Positions 21,149-33,179 of a stretch of DNA of 64,000 bases are shown piece after piece. Every line of letters starts with the position of its first letter. Position 1 is the first letter of the stretch. The notes under the pieces are model-generated. The model searched no databases. It was not told the origin of the DNA and worked only from the letters and a program-made list of their open reading frames with translations. This DNA comes from Limanda limanda (taxonomy: Eukaryota; Chordata; Actinopteri; Pleuronectiformes; Pleuronectidae): positions 21,050,118 to 21,114,117 of the forward strand of contig NC_083639.1 of NCBI RefSeq assembly GCF_963576545.1. Reading direction: 5' to 3'. The position numbers were made by a program, and so were the translations under genes.

Positions 21149-22334
21149 GTTTTCTATGTAGTTAAATGTATTTTATTATTTCCGAAATGTTTTCTTTGGC
21201 GTTCTTTCGCCTTCCTGTATGATAGTAAACTCGTGTGACAGACCCAGCCTCTTGTAGGGGGTGACACTGTTCAACAAAATAACTTGTCCCACCACAGCCC
21301 GTGTTCTAATAAAGACAATCTACTTTTTATGAGGATTTCTTTATTTCCTGAAAGCACAAAAAAAAAAAGGTCATTCATATTGGGTATGTTTTTGGAGCAG
21401 GAAACAGTATCCCAGTTTGTACCTCACCCACCTTTAACTTATGTTCCAAAATTTGGATCTCCAAAGCATCCTTTTGCATCTTTTGCCTAATGTGGTCCAT
21501 TTCCAAGTCTGCTTTGTTTATTTGTTTTCCCAGATAGATTTTATAGAGCTCTTTGACTGGAAGCTATAGGAATGCAAAAGATGACATTGGATTTCACAGT
21601 GCCAAGTACAGCGTTTCATTATAATTCCAGGGAGAATCTTACAGAGGTAAGCTGTGAAGTAGAGCTAGAAGTGGATGGCCTCTCATTGAATTCGATTTCA
21701 TCCTGTTTGAGAGAAAGAAGATGTCAGTTTTAAACTGTACAACGCTATCATCAACTTTTAGATGTTAATTTTAAAAGGTGTTAACCTCAATAGGCCTTTC
21801 CTCTTCCCTGTCAAATGCTGCAGACAATGTTTCTCCATCATCTTCCTGTAATGACATTAACAGTTGTGCTCAGCAATTATCAAGACATTATTAATAATCT
21901 GTGGAAGGTGAAGAATTGTTACAATTGCATGGAGGTTGGTGAGGGCATCTGGTTCCAGTAGGGCGATGACGCCATCAGTAACTGGAAGAAGATGATTAGA
22001 CAGTGAAATTATTACTTGAGCCAGAATATTGCCCCATCTAATTTGCAACGCGCTGGGTTGCATGTACATATTTAATTATTTTGAATAACCAACCTCTGAT
22101 AAAGGCACTTCTATCCTGGGGGGTGGGGGGATCAGAGGAGCTCCCTCCAGGGATGCCCTCAGCCACAGGACGCATACTCTGTTGGCTGAGGGCCATCTCC
22201 TCAGCCTCTGTGAGGGCTGCAGGTGGTGGACCCCTCCAGTCTTCCGGGCCTCTGCTTTTTTCGATTTGCTAACATGGAGGAAAATGTTACCCTAATATTC
22301 AGTAAGCGCTATTTTGAAGACACATATATATGTA

Positions 22335-22432
22335 TATACATACATACATACATACATACATACATACATACATACATACATACATACATACATACATACA
22401 TACATACATACATACATACATACATACATACA
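22335..22432. repeat. (TACA)n microsatellite, ~98 bp
   Basis: About 24 uninterrupted tetranucleotide repeats inside an intron of the Myb-like gene. Confidence 0.97.
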
Positions 22433-22716
22433 GATAATGCATTTTGCCTAGGAGTAGCCTTCTAATATATCTAAATCCTATTAAATATTGGCAGTGTTGG
22501 GGTGGCTGAGAAATGTACTACTTACATTTACTGCTTAAATATAGACCCATCACATGTTGAATATAGCTGTTAAATTAGGTAGAGCAGGCAAAACAGCACA
22601 ATTGATTTGATTTCAATTAGACATTAGTTTACCTGTTTGAACTATATTTTTATACTTCATTTTCATTTGCTGCCAAGTCCTCTTGGGGCAACTCGGGTTG
22701 TTCCTGTGTAAATTGA

Positions 22717-22742
22717 CACACACACACACACACACACACACA
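22717..22742. repeat. (CA)n microsatellite
   Basis: Thirteen CA repeats in intron 1 of the Harbinger Myb-like gene. Confidence 0.95.
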
Positions 22743-23176
22743 ATTTACATATTGAATAAGTGGAAGATGTTAAACTTTCCTCTTATTTTATTTTACTATT
22801 TTATTTTACTCACGCATTGACTTGTTCGGCTATTTCCTGCCAAGCTCTCTCTCGCGCTCTCGCTGCCGCGGCGGTATTACTTTTTTTGGTGAAAATGGGT
22901 ACCTGCTCGGCATATGCGTGCATTAATATTTCCAATTCCGTGGGTGAAAAGTAACTGGATCTACGTTTTTGGTCCATGTTTGATCATGTTATCAGAGATC
23001 CATTGATGATGGCTCTTTATAGTCAAGAGGCACGCCCCCAACCCAGCGTGAACACACTCAGAGTGGATTAAGCCAACGCTGATCACCTGTTCTGAAACCG
23101 AAAACCCAGAGTTGCTTTTCAACCCTGAACTCTGAGTCAACCAACTCAGAGCGCAGGATTAAACTCAGAGTATGTT

Positions 23177-23200
23177 AAACCAGCTACCTGAAACAGGCCT
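23177..23200 (-). repeat. Harbinger right terminal inverted repeat
   Basis: 24 bp ending CCTGAAACAGGCCT, the exact reverse complement of the left repeat, followed by CAG at 23201-23203. Confidence 0.92.
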
Positions 23201-23203
23201 CAG

Positions 23204-24086
23204 GTCAGCTGTTTCCTTAAAGCTGCCAGAACAGTATAGTAACTTCTTAGTAAACTAAGTTTGCATAATTGTATCGGTTTAAAATAACTAATAATGTTTT
23301 TGTTTTGTTTTTGTTATTAGATAATAAAATAAGGTCAAGCAATGATGAAAGTATTACATTTTGTTGACTCATCCACACACCACAACCTCCACCGTCTGCA
23401 GGCTACACAACAACTTGATATTTCCTGAGCTCAAAGAGCCAAAAAACCACAGAGTTGCGGTATGTCATTACTGAGCATTTGCCTGTAATACCATGTTTGT
23501 AATGAAATGATTGATGGTATTTTTTTTGATTGGGATGTTATTTTTTCCTCTAATAGGTTGCCTTTATTATTATATACTTGTTTATTGATGATATTGAATT
23601 GTTATCAGGAATTTTTCCTGCAGACAAATTCTGCCATATACTTTCACTGACATGTTGTCACCGAAGTCACTCGTGACTAATAAATCCATTAAACAATCAA
23701 TGTATTTAGATTGTTGATTTAAACTCCCAGCAGATGGATATAATGAATATAACCAATTACTCAGAGTTATGAGAAATATTTATTTCTGTCCAACACTTTC
23801 CTCAGAGACAGCAGGAGGTGAGGAACCAACCACGATGTCAGATGAGTGGGAAAGAAACAAACATGTTGTTGTGAACTGCCGTTGTTATCTAACCACAGAT
23901 CTAAGGTGACATAGTTTATTTTCACATATTTGATTCCACTTCAGCAACAGGAAAAATAAGCATGCTACCAATAGGTGGTGTCGCAAATCCATTTGTCACA
24001 CTTGCACTTGTATCTCAGGCGAAAAAACCAATGCTTCATTACACACATGGGTGTTGCGAAGGGCAGTGAATGCATGTGTCCTAATT
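23204..24086. other. Unannotated DNA
   Basis: T-rich and AT-rich sequence with no recognisable gene or repeat. Confidence 0.5.
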
Positions 24087-24580
24087 CAGTGGCTGCATCT
24101 TTTGGACAGTGTCTAAGCAGGCTATGAAGACCGCCTCCTTCGTGTACTGTGTAGGCTGCGAAGGCAGAACTGAAATGAGATGGTCTGGTCTTCAGAAGCT
24201 TTCTGTGATTAGCATCTCAAGCTTGTCCTGCATGTATTCATGTTGCTTAGCAACAGAGCTGACGTTGAACACACCAGGTACTTCTTAATGCCCATTAACA
24301 TGTTCACTGTTAGCTGGCTGGTTGTAGCATGATACTAAAGCATCGTCTTGTTGCCTGCTGGTGCCATAACCTCACTTTGTCACTGAAACACAGTGAATCC
24401 TGGGATAGGTTGGGTCGGGAAGGCTTCATCCCTTGCAGCATTTGTCTCCCGGGAGTGGATGGATCCATTTGTTGAACGCATTTGAAGGAGCCTCGCATCA
24501 CAGCTGTGACGCAATTGGCCTTCAAATGCAGGCTCAGAAGGATGCCGCCCATTGATTGAGACACAGTAATGGTTACCAAA
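24087..24580. mobile_element. Degraded MITE-like fragment with internal hairpin
   Basis: The stretch with TGTCCTAATTCAGTGGCTGCA, GACCGCCTCC, CTGCGAAGGCAGAACTGAAATGAGA resembles a hAT-type fish MITE I recall. It includes a 52-nt imperfect palindrome at 24478-24529. Boundaries are uncertain. Confidence 0.4.
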
Positions 24581-24589
24581 CTGCTATGT

Positions 24590-26426
24590 GGACTGGTAAA
24601 ATGAATCTGATTCGACTCTTCCACTGGGTGTTGTCCCTGGGTCTGTGTGCGAAACAACCCACTGTCAGCAGGGATGCATGGTGGCTAACTGCTTGTTTGA
24701 ACACTTAGTGCTAGAGAACATCTACAGATGCTTGCATTATTTGCATTCACAAGAGGGACAAAATACTAAATTATTGCTTATACTGTACTAATCTGAGTCT
24801 GTGTAAATTGCGACACTTTTAACTCATGTTTACCACTACTTTGTATGTCAATTTTGTTTGCACTTCCTCAAGTGGTCAAAACTTATTTTGGGTTAGTTAA
24901 TTTTGACGAACCTTAATCCTGACCCTAACTCCCCATTTTCAAATAATTAACAGATAAAATGCACATCCAACTTACTTAATTCCATAGGATGAGTGCTCAC
25001 AAAAAGGACTGCAACATTTGTAAATGTAATTAAATGGATTACAGCCTGTCTTCCTTTGTTTTTATTTATTTAAGAATAAAAATCACAGCTTTTTCTGCTT
25101 TGCTCATATCTGAAGACTCTATACACTGACATGAGTATGCCAATCTCGAACCAGTCACAAGGGATAGCTACAGAATGACACTTCAATAACAGGAAAGTGG
25201 TCTATGACTTCTGGACACCACTGGATATATTGTTCTATAGTGCTGCTCAGAGTCAGTCATATTATTTCGAGACTCTATGGCCTGTGGTTTCATTGAACTG
25301 GTGCTTTTCACCTTTTTATATGAGCGCACAAGTGCTGTGGTTACATGGTTTTTTCATATGTTGTGTTAGAGATTGAACCAGACAAAATTAGTATAATATA
25401 ATGATTAGAGAAGTCTTGCCAGAAAAGCAGCAGTTTAACTTTGAATATTTGAATACTGGAAGCCTATACAGTGATGAACCACACATTTGTTGTAGCCATT
25501 TGGTGAACTGCAGGCATCCTCTTTGTGGTTGTTTGCAGTGGAGGGGATGGATGCATGTAGCCATGTTACTGATGACTTTGTGGGGTGATGGATTCTTCAT
25601 TTACGTGAGCATTTCAAAAACTAAGGACACAGCAATACGCAATAAGGATTACCGCCCTGTGTAATCAAAGGCAAGGAAATAGGGCTGGTGGACAGCTTTA
25701 AATATCTGCTGTTGATAGCAAACTGTGCCTGAAGAATCATACAGCAGCAATCTGTAGATGTTACTGCAATGCTTGTTTTTTTCCTGCAGGAAATGATCTC
25801 TTTAATGCAGCTGATAAAAGATGACCTTGTCGCAACAGAGTGTTGTTCAATATGTTTTGACATTTTGTTTTGACATCATGTCCAAATTGACATGTTGAGT
25901 GTGCATGAAAAACTGCCAGTGAAGGCTAACCACGCAACAAGGTAATGACATGTTTAATGCTGACAGTTCAGTTGTGTTGTCTCTTGTCATGGTCACCTCT
26001 TCAGATGTCAATCCAAACGGCATTAGTCGTCCAAGCTGCGATAAGGTATTATTAGTACTTTTTTTTTTTTTTTTTTTACATATTTCCTCCCACAGGGTGT
26101 AAATGGACTGTTAATAACAGCTTAGAGTGTGTTTATTTGTGTGGTTGAAAAAAATGACAGGAATAAATTATTCTTCTTCCACGTTTCTTTGACGAACTCC
26201 ATCATTTGTGGCGGTGAAACTATCTGTTTACTGTCAACACAACTGCTGCACAAATCAGATGCGCCACACAGAGGGGAGCAAATGTGATATTTGCTGTTTT
26301 TTTTTTATTAATGTGCATCGTGACACTGTCAGTGTAGAGTTGGAAAATATAAATGAATAAAGCACATCACGTTCACTTTATGATGGGCTGCATACCGTGC
26401 CATACAGCAGGACTCACAAACATGTG
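24590..26426. other. Unannotated DNA, including a T19 run
   Basis: No gene was recognised. A poly-T run lies at 26059-26077. Confidence 0.5.
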
Positions 26427-26936
26427 TTAGCAAGTACAAATACTTTGGTACTGTTCTTCAGTAAATGTTTCTGGTGCCGCATTTACTTGAGTATAACTTT
26501 TTTCTGATAATAGACATTTGAACACAAATAAAAAATGTCCCATCCCTGGCTCCATTTAAATTAAGAAAACTTCAATTCAATGCATTGTAGCCTAAACATT
26601 TTCTACCTACAATAAAAATCTACAATATAACATGCTCAAAAATATATTACTTTATTTGAAGTATGAGTGATTGAAGTTAAATAGTCATTGAACTATATTT
26701 ATTGTGACTTGAGTCTCAGTTTGGTTTGTACAGCTACAGTTGGTATAAAAAGCCTACAGAGAGGAACATTTTACTTTTAAACGTTTAATCCAATTCAGAG
26801 CCTGCACTTTTATAATTTTACATAAGTGAAGAGGTTAAATCAGTGATTATACTTTTTCTTGAGTCATTTTAACTCAAGTAGCCTATCTGTACTTCTACTC
26901 AAGTAAAGAATGTGTGTACTTTTACCACGTCTGCTA
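26427..26936. mobile_element. Decayed hAT-like MITE (AGTACTTTTAC family)
   Basis: The left part has AAGTACAAATACTTTGGTACTG and TTACTTGAGTAT. The right part has CTTCTACTCAAGTAAAGAATG and GTACTTTTACCACG. These mirror-image arms are typical of a common fish hAT-derived MITE. The outermost GTTAGCA/TGCTAAC are also inverted. Confidence 0.48.
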
Positions 26937-26939
26937 ACG

Positions 26940-29900
26940 TACCATTCTAGCTGTCAATGTACATGCTTAAGAGAAGTACATGGGAAATGAATTCCACAGA
27001 TTGATGAAAACAACACCTGCTGCCTCCTATCTCCAGGCTCATTTCGATGGTTGATATCCGCCAGGACTCGTACTTGCATTAGTCTGATTTGAGCTTGAGT
27101 ATTTGTTTAAATAGGATTTGATCAGCTGGTACCTGTGCTGTCATATGAAAAACTGAGTTTCAACCACAAGCAACGCGAAGCAACAGTTCATCCATTCGGT
27201 TTGGCAACGCCTACTTGAAGCATCCAATGTGCAGATGTGAGGCCTGAATTGCCTGCTTTAGCAACATTTAAAGTAACAGAAACTGAAAATAAATGGCCAG
27301 GAAGGATGTGGACCTCTCTCTCAGATCATAATCAATGTCTTTTGTTATATTCTGGATTTTAGTGTGTGCTATAGATGCAAAGCTTTGTTACATCATAGAG
27401 CCATGTTGTGTGCTTTATTGGCAGAGTGTAAAGAAAACCTCAGCATGCTAACATGCACATGTCGATGATCTACATTGTTCAGTAGGATTTTAGTATGATT
27501 ACATTTGCTAATCTGAATTAAACAAAGCTAAGGCTGATGGGAGTGTCCTTTGTGTATGGTCATAAAGCAGTGGAAGTTGGACCTGATCATCGTGCTTCAT
27601 GGTTAACGTAAGAGGGATCACCAAGGCTCATAAAAATTCATCCCGTGGATATTTGAGTCAAGTTCAAAGTGCTCAACAGATCAATCAACAAACATTGCCT
27701 CGAGAGCCACGCCACTAGTATGACTGAAAAACTAATTTAAATTATAATGTTGCAATGCAGTCACATCCATATTAATTCAGCAAAGTTAAAAGCGGATATA
27801 AACTCAAGGAAATGTTGCACCCTGGCACAACTTGTTTGCCAAGGTTAGTGCTGCTGATGTGTTGTGAAATGTATAATAAATATTTCAAAGCTTAGCTGTG
27901 TTTACTATTCCCTGTACCTGTTTAAATTGTGCCAAAATGCTGCCAGCGGTGATAAGGGCTGAATGTAACTACATAAGGGCAGGCTCCTGTGTAGCAACCC
28001 CATCTGTCTGTCTCTATCGCTCTCACACACATTTCTTTCTCCTCCTCTTTGCTGCGCCGAGGTGCCGCTCTCGCCTCCTCTTTTCTCTAACTTCCCCTTT
28101 GCTGAAAGGCAGATGCCCAAAAAAATCAATTGCATTTACATCTGCTCAAGTCAACACGGCTGAATGAGACGAAGGGACGTGCACGGCATGCGCCGGGCGA
28201 AGCGGCTGCAGTGTTCGCCTCATCAACAGCACAACTGATAGACATCAAGTGCAATGACAGGGTACAGAAAGTAAACGTTACTGTTGAATCACAGATAACA
28301 CTCTATTAAGCTGTATGTGCCATCACTTCCACTAGCGGCAGCCAATGTCCTTCAAATTAACTTTAGTGCAGTGACAGCATCATCTCAGCCCACTGGCCAT
28401 GAGGGATTACATGTGATCCACTGTAAGGAGGAAAAAGGCTTTTTAAAATTGAGAATTCAGACTGACTGTGGATTTATTTTCACCCAAAGAATAAAAGCCT
28501 GGACAGAAACTCAATCACACAAACGCTTAAAGGCAAAATTTTAATAAGGCTCTTGGAAAATCCTTAAAATAAATGTCTTAACCCAAGACTTCATTCAGTC
28601 ATGGATACTGGAAAGGAAGAAGGTGTTATTAAAATAATAAATGGTTGTTTCATCCAGTTGTAGCTATAAAAAAATATTTTTGTATCAACAGCCCACCTGT
28701 TCATTCAATATTGAGTAATAGACATTAAAGAAAGATATTCTTAGCTCAAGATGCTGCATAATTACATTACATTACAGTAAATTAAGCTTTTGAATTAATT
28801 CAGAACACTGGTTCTCCCTCAAAGTTACGAATGTTTCAGAGAGCAAACTCAATTTTGTCTTTAAAATATTCATAGTCATAATTGTATTGACAAACACAAA
28901 CAGCTGACGCAAGTGTTTGCTCAGGGATATTGGGCTGGAAAGGAAGCAGCATCCTCCCCTCGTGGGAGGGAGACATTCAATTGAAGGATTTGGAGAAAAT
29001 CCTGGCGGGTGAACTATGTCTGCTCCAGTTGCAAATGCCGTGTTCTCCAGCATCCTGTCGTTCCCCTCGGGGCTCCGTGCAATTGTTGTGTGTGTCTGTT
29101 TGTCAGAGACTGTGAGGTGAGGGGGTGGGTTATAAAATCAAAGTTTTCAGTTCCCAAGACTTCTGAGCTGTAAAGAAAAGGTGGCAAGGTGTAGCATTTT
29201 CATGACCATAACTAGTGGTTGATTTAATGAGGAGAAAACTGTTATATTTGCTGTTTTAAACAGTACAGTCAACGTGTGATTTACTTATTTATTAACACTA
29301 AAGAATTATATTAGGATGAAAATCTTTCTGTGGACCATGAGTCCTTTAGTAAGCAGCAAATCTGACTAAAAAGTGACATTCAACAATCGATTCACAAGTC
29401 TACTCTGTAATTCTCTCTTCACAAGGGTTTCTGTTATTTCCATTTTCAAAGATAAGGTGACAATGAGCTGTATCCTCTCAGAAACCATACACATCTTCAA
29501 TATTTGAACACGCAATCTTTTAATGGAGATCTACTTGGGGGTTGGCACATAACTATTATCTATATGTTGTTTTGTATTATGTTGGGTTATGAGAGGTTAT
29601 GTTTATCATCTTTGTAATTCAATGTACTTTTATTTAAAAGATCTTGTGACTTTCTGATCAGGCCTGCATTGTGCTGCATTTTTAAGTCCTGGCCTTATTG
29701 AAAAGACTTTGTATGGGAATTAGCAACACTATAGAGAATGAAAAGTCATTAATTGAAAGGTAATTTAATGGATATAGAGAGACTTCTGCTTTGGAGGAAA
29801 GACATTTTCATTCAAAATTACATTTTAGTAAACCATAGTATATCAACAGGGTATGTCATGTCATTTAAATGCATTTGTCCAAACAGAGAAATTAATTGAA

Positions 29901-31540
29901 AAAAAAAGATTTCACTCTTTACTTTGTTTTTACCACTGCAATACAGTGTTCATGGATTAAACCATATATTTATTTTATCAATTTGTATTGCAATTCACAG
30001 AACAAAGAGAGCGAGGGGCATAACACGCAGTGTAGTCTGGTCCTGAGGCCAGCAAAGTTTAAACCAGATTTTAATACCAGGTACTGTGTGTGGTGATGAC
30101 AAAAATAATAGCAGCAGTAGATCAGTGGGTAACTCGGATGTGACGTTAGGACAGCAGCTTGTGTATGATGACCATTTTAACCTTTATGCAACAATCTGGA
30201 AGTATAGACTTCAGTCATTAGTCAGTTGTACATGACTAATCTTATTTTTCATATTACCCCTATGTTTAGCAGCCATCTAAAGAGGGTCTTGTTGGCTAGG
30301 TAGTATAACACCTTACCCATTATGATTTTCCATTTTGCGCTCTTTTCCCATCCCCACCTTCCTTCCTATGTGACTTGAGAGAAGCATGGCATCCTTTCAG
30401 TAACCTGAACATTTAAGGCCCTTGGCAGTTGCAAGAATTCCGTTGAAATGTGGATCTTAACTTAAGTCAAATTTTGGAAAAGGTAGATTATTGCACATTT
30501 CCATCTACTAGCATTATGCAAATATTCAAAGTTTATTCACTGAAATAAACGGTTGTCGGTTGTAATTTTCCAGAAATTTGTAACCAGACATTACCTACTG
30601 CAACATTGGACCTGAAACAAGACAATTCTTTTGCATGACAGAGAGGTTATACAAGAACCACAGGACAGATACAGGAAAGAAGCACAGGACATTTCTTTGT
30701 TGTTTGTCTTAGATAAAGTTACCAGGGGTAAGAGAAGGACTTGAGGGATTTAAAAGGGATTAATTCCCTCATGTTAACTGTAGGAAAGTGTCAGTATTTG
30801 ATGTTCTTCATGAAATATTTAATGAGGTATTTACCTGATCTTTTGGTTATGTTGTTTTTCAATTTTTTATAGTATATTAATACAACCACAATGGGAATGA
30901 ATGGCAATGGTTGTTGACCATGCAATAAGCAGAATAACATTGTGCAGCTGAGTGAGCCGTCAAATGTGAAAGAGTCAGTCACTGCTTGAAATAAGAAGCT
31001 TGTCTATTTGTGGTGTTACGTTACAGGTGCGTTCTGGCTTGACAACTCACTTAATCCATACACTCATGACTTTACAGCAGTAAGTAACTGCGTGGTAAGT
31101 TGTCAACAACTGTTGGTTCTCACACTTTGTGGATGTGTTTCAGTTGTGTGGTTTTTCGCTGTGTTTTGTGCCTTTTGCATTTGTGTATTCCGTTAATGCG
31201 CTTGTGGGAGACTTCTCGGCCACTGTGTAAGTGGGTATCTAAAACAACTAACTCTATCCTGGCTGTGTGAAGACATTGATAGCCAGCGTACTCACTGTTA
31301 CAAGATGTGAACAGATATCTTCAATTTGATAATAAAAACAAGGATATGTAACAATTATCGCTATTTATAGGTCAAAATCCAATTTTGTGCTTTTTTTGAA
31401 TTTTTTTTAAAGATTGTTTATTCTCATCTTAACAACTATTTGAAATCAATTAGTCTTCTTAATATCTATATATCAATACATCATATATACATCACAATAG
31501 CACAGAAAAAGTACACAGACTCTAATTAACGATCTGCTCA
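26940..31540. other. Long non-coding stretch
   Basis: No recognisable genes, exons or mobile elements. Short frames lack splice context or domain resemblance. Some segments (for example 27900-27990) look of moderate complexity and might be conserved non-coding DNA, but nothing in the single sequence proves it. Confidence 0.5.
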
Positions 31541-31544
31541 CATG

Positions 31545-32511
31545 CTCCTGGATCCTGAGCCAATTTCAACATCAATGAAAATAATATTTAATGGAAAGGT
31601 TTAAAACTGTGCCTGGTTTTAAAATGGTACCAGATCCTAGCTGCAGGATTGAGTGCATTTGAGTCCCCTCTCTCCATCGGATAGAGAGGGGTGTTATGTG
31701 TGGAGTACCCCAAGGTTCAATTCTTGGACCACTCTACATGCTCCCACTCACCCGTGATATAAAGAAACACAAAGTCAATTTCACAGCAGTGCATATCCTA
31801 TTTTCCTAGATCTCATGCATTTGCTAACTCCTGGTATTGATTATATGAAGAACATTTTACAACTGAACAAAGACCAAACAGAAATGCTTATCTTAAGTGC
31901 ATAGACAGAAATTTGCAGCACATTTCTGTTTTCTCTCTAGAGGGCAAAAGTGAAGTCATGAATCTGGGTGTAATCATGGACAGCAAAGTCAATTTTAAAA
32001 ACAATATCAATCATCACACAAGATCAGCCTTTTACCTTCACTTCTCACTTCAAAACAAAGGGACTTTAGAGTCAGAGAAACAATACACTCATAACATGTA
32101 GATCATTACACTTCTCTAGTGGTCTTTTCACCGCCTCCCAAAACCAGCTGTTAAGCAATTACTGTACATTCAAAAAGCAGCTGAACAGGTTCCCACTGGA
32201 ACTAAAAAGTCTGAACACATTACACCTGTTCCCAGTTCTCCAAATTGGCTCTCTGTTCAAACTAGAACAGATTTTAAATATCTGCCACTTGTATACAAAG
32301 TGTATAGAAATGGCCTTGCACCTCAGTATACAAAATGCATGTAAAGTAGATAAAATCAGGCAAGAGTTCTTTGGTCCACAGGCCGTGGTATTTTAACCAA
32401 TCCTTGTGTTAGCCCTTTTGTTTTATTTCATCTAGCAAATCGAACACTGCTAAACAAGGTTAAAAACAATACTTTTTAAAAATAATACTTTTCACTTGTA
32501 CGTGCGTACTC

Positions 32512-32571
<60 letters not shown>

Positions 32572-32757
32572 TACAGGTATTACTCATGTTGGGGGATGTA
32601 AATCTGATATAGTTACCTAATGAGGACTGGTCTTTGCACTATGTAATATTGCCCTTCTATGGTTGTGTAACAGTTGTATTGTCGCTTTATGTAAAGCACG
32701 TCATGTTGCCTGGTGTATGAAATGTGCCACAGGAAAAAACTTGAATTGATTTTAGTG
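31545..32757 (+). mobile_element. 5'-truncated non-LTR retrotransposon fragment, decayed
   Basis: Translation in several frames shows reverse-transcriptase pieces: CGVPQGSILGPLYMLPL (about 31698-31750), LQLNKDQTEMLIL (about 31858-31895), LGVIMDSKVNFKNNINHHT (about 31965-32020) and a C-terminal stretch resembling KSEHITPVPS...RTDFKYLPLVYKVY (about 32205-32300). These match the order in fish LINE ORF2 (Rex1/L2-like). Stops and frameshifts break it. The 3' tail has GTAAAGCACGTCATGTTGCC and AAAAAACTTGAATTGA. A (GT)n tract sits inside it. Confidence 0.8.
32513..32569. repeat. (TG)n microsatellite, 57 bp
   Basis: Uninterrupted TG repeats inside the LINE fragment. Confidence 0.97.
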
Positions 32758-32949
32758 CCTGGGGATCCTCTCAAAAAATGAGAAACTGTTTTTCATTAAC
32801 AGTCTGATCCTGTGCTGCATAGAAAAGATAGAAAATATAAACACTCTAGAGTGTATGATTAAATCAAAACGGCTGCTGACATTTGGTTTGTATTGGTCCC
32901 ATCACCTTTAACTGTGTCTCAGAGCTGGCCTAAGGAGTGTGTTGGTGGG

Positions 32950-33175
32950 ATTCTAGAGATGGGTGGAATGCTACTTTGTACAATTACTGAGTACTGTACT
33001 GAAGACTAAATTAGATGCACTTGTACTATACTCGTATTTCAAATATTTATGGCATTTATGTTACTTTATATAGATACAAAAACGAATACTTCAAATGTTA
33101 GGGGGAAATATTGTACTTTTTAGATTTGACAGCTTTACATAATTACGAGTTACTTGTTAGTGTTAATACTTTTGT
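32950..33175. mobile_element. hAT-like MITE fragment
   Basis: GATGGGTGGAATGCTACTTTGTAC, GAGTACTGTACT and GGGGGAAATATTGTACTTTTTAG, TTTGACAGCTTTACATAATTACGAGTTACTTG match the layout of the fish AGTACTTTTAC MITE family. One arm only is preserved. Confidence 0.55.
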
Positions 33176-33179
33176 GACA

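Larger units (their letters stand above)
21375..22977 (-). pseudogene. Harbinger Myb/SANT-like DNA-binding partner, frameshifted
   Basis: Exons inferred on the minus strand are 22977-22814, 22703-22633, 22268-22094, 21981-21923, 21845-21786, 21702-21643 and 21556-21375, mostly with GT-AG borders. Exon 1 encodes a start MDQKRRSSYFSPTELEIL followed by the trihelix/Myb-like region. Exon 2 continues in frame with KRTWQQMKMKYKNIV, typical of the family. Exon 3 appears to have lost one base in an A run (22256-22261) and one near a G run (22231-22234), creating an early stop. A third base is missing at the junction of the last exon, whose VKELYKIYLGKQ coiled-coil frame otherwise looks good. All three losses are next to homopolymers, so sequencing error is possible. 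The partner normally binds the transposon ends and recruits the transposase. Confidence 0.78.
19625..23200 (+). mobile_element. Complete PIF/Harbinger DNA transposon (3576 bp)
   Basis: Perfect 24-bp terminal inverted repeats begin AGGCCTGTTTCAGGTAG (19625-19648, mirrored at 23177-23200). They are bordered by a 3-bp duplication CAG (19622-19624 and 23201-23203), the target-duplication length typical of the superfamily. Because AGGCCT is itself a palindrome, the exact border could shift by a base or two. A TIR-like repeat, GTTTCAGGTAGCAGG, recurs internally at 19702. The element carries the two standard genes tail to tail: a HARBI1-type transposase on + and a Myb/SANT-like protein on -. Intact ends and an open transposase suggest a young copy. 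Confidence 0.94.

Noticed and set aside
22223..22465. Frame encoding repeated YIHT
   Set aside because: Pure translation of the (TACA)n microsatellite.
31663..31690. Hairpin CCCCTCTCT/AGAGAGGGG as a regulatory RNA
   Set aside because: It lies in degraded LINE reverse-transcriptase sequence and is short; best explained by chance.
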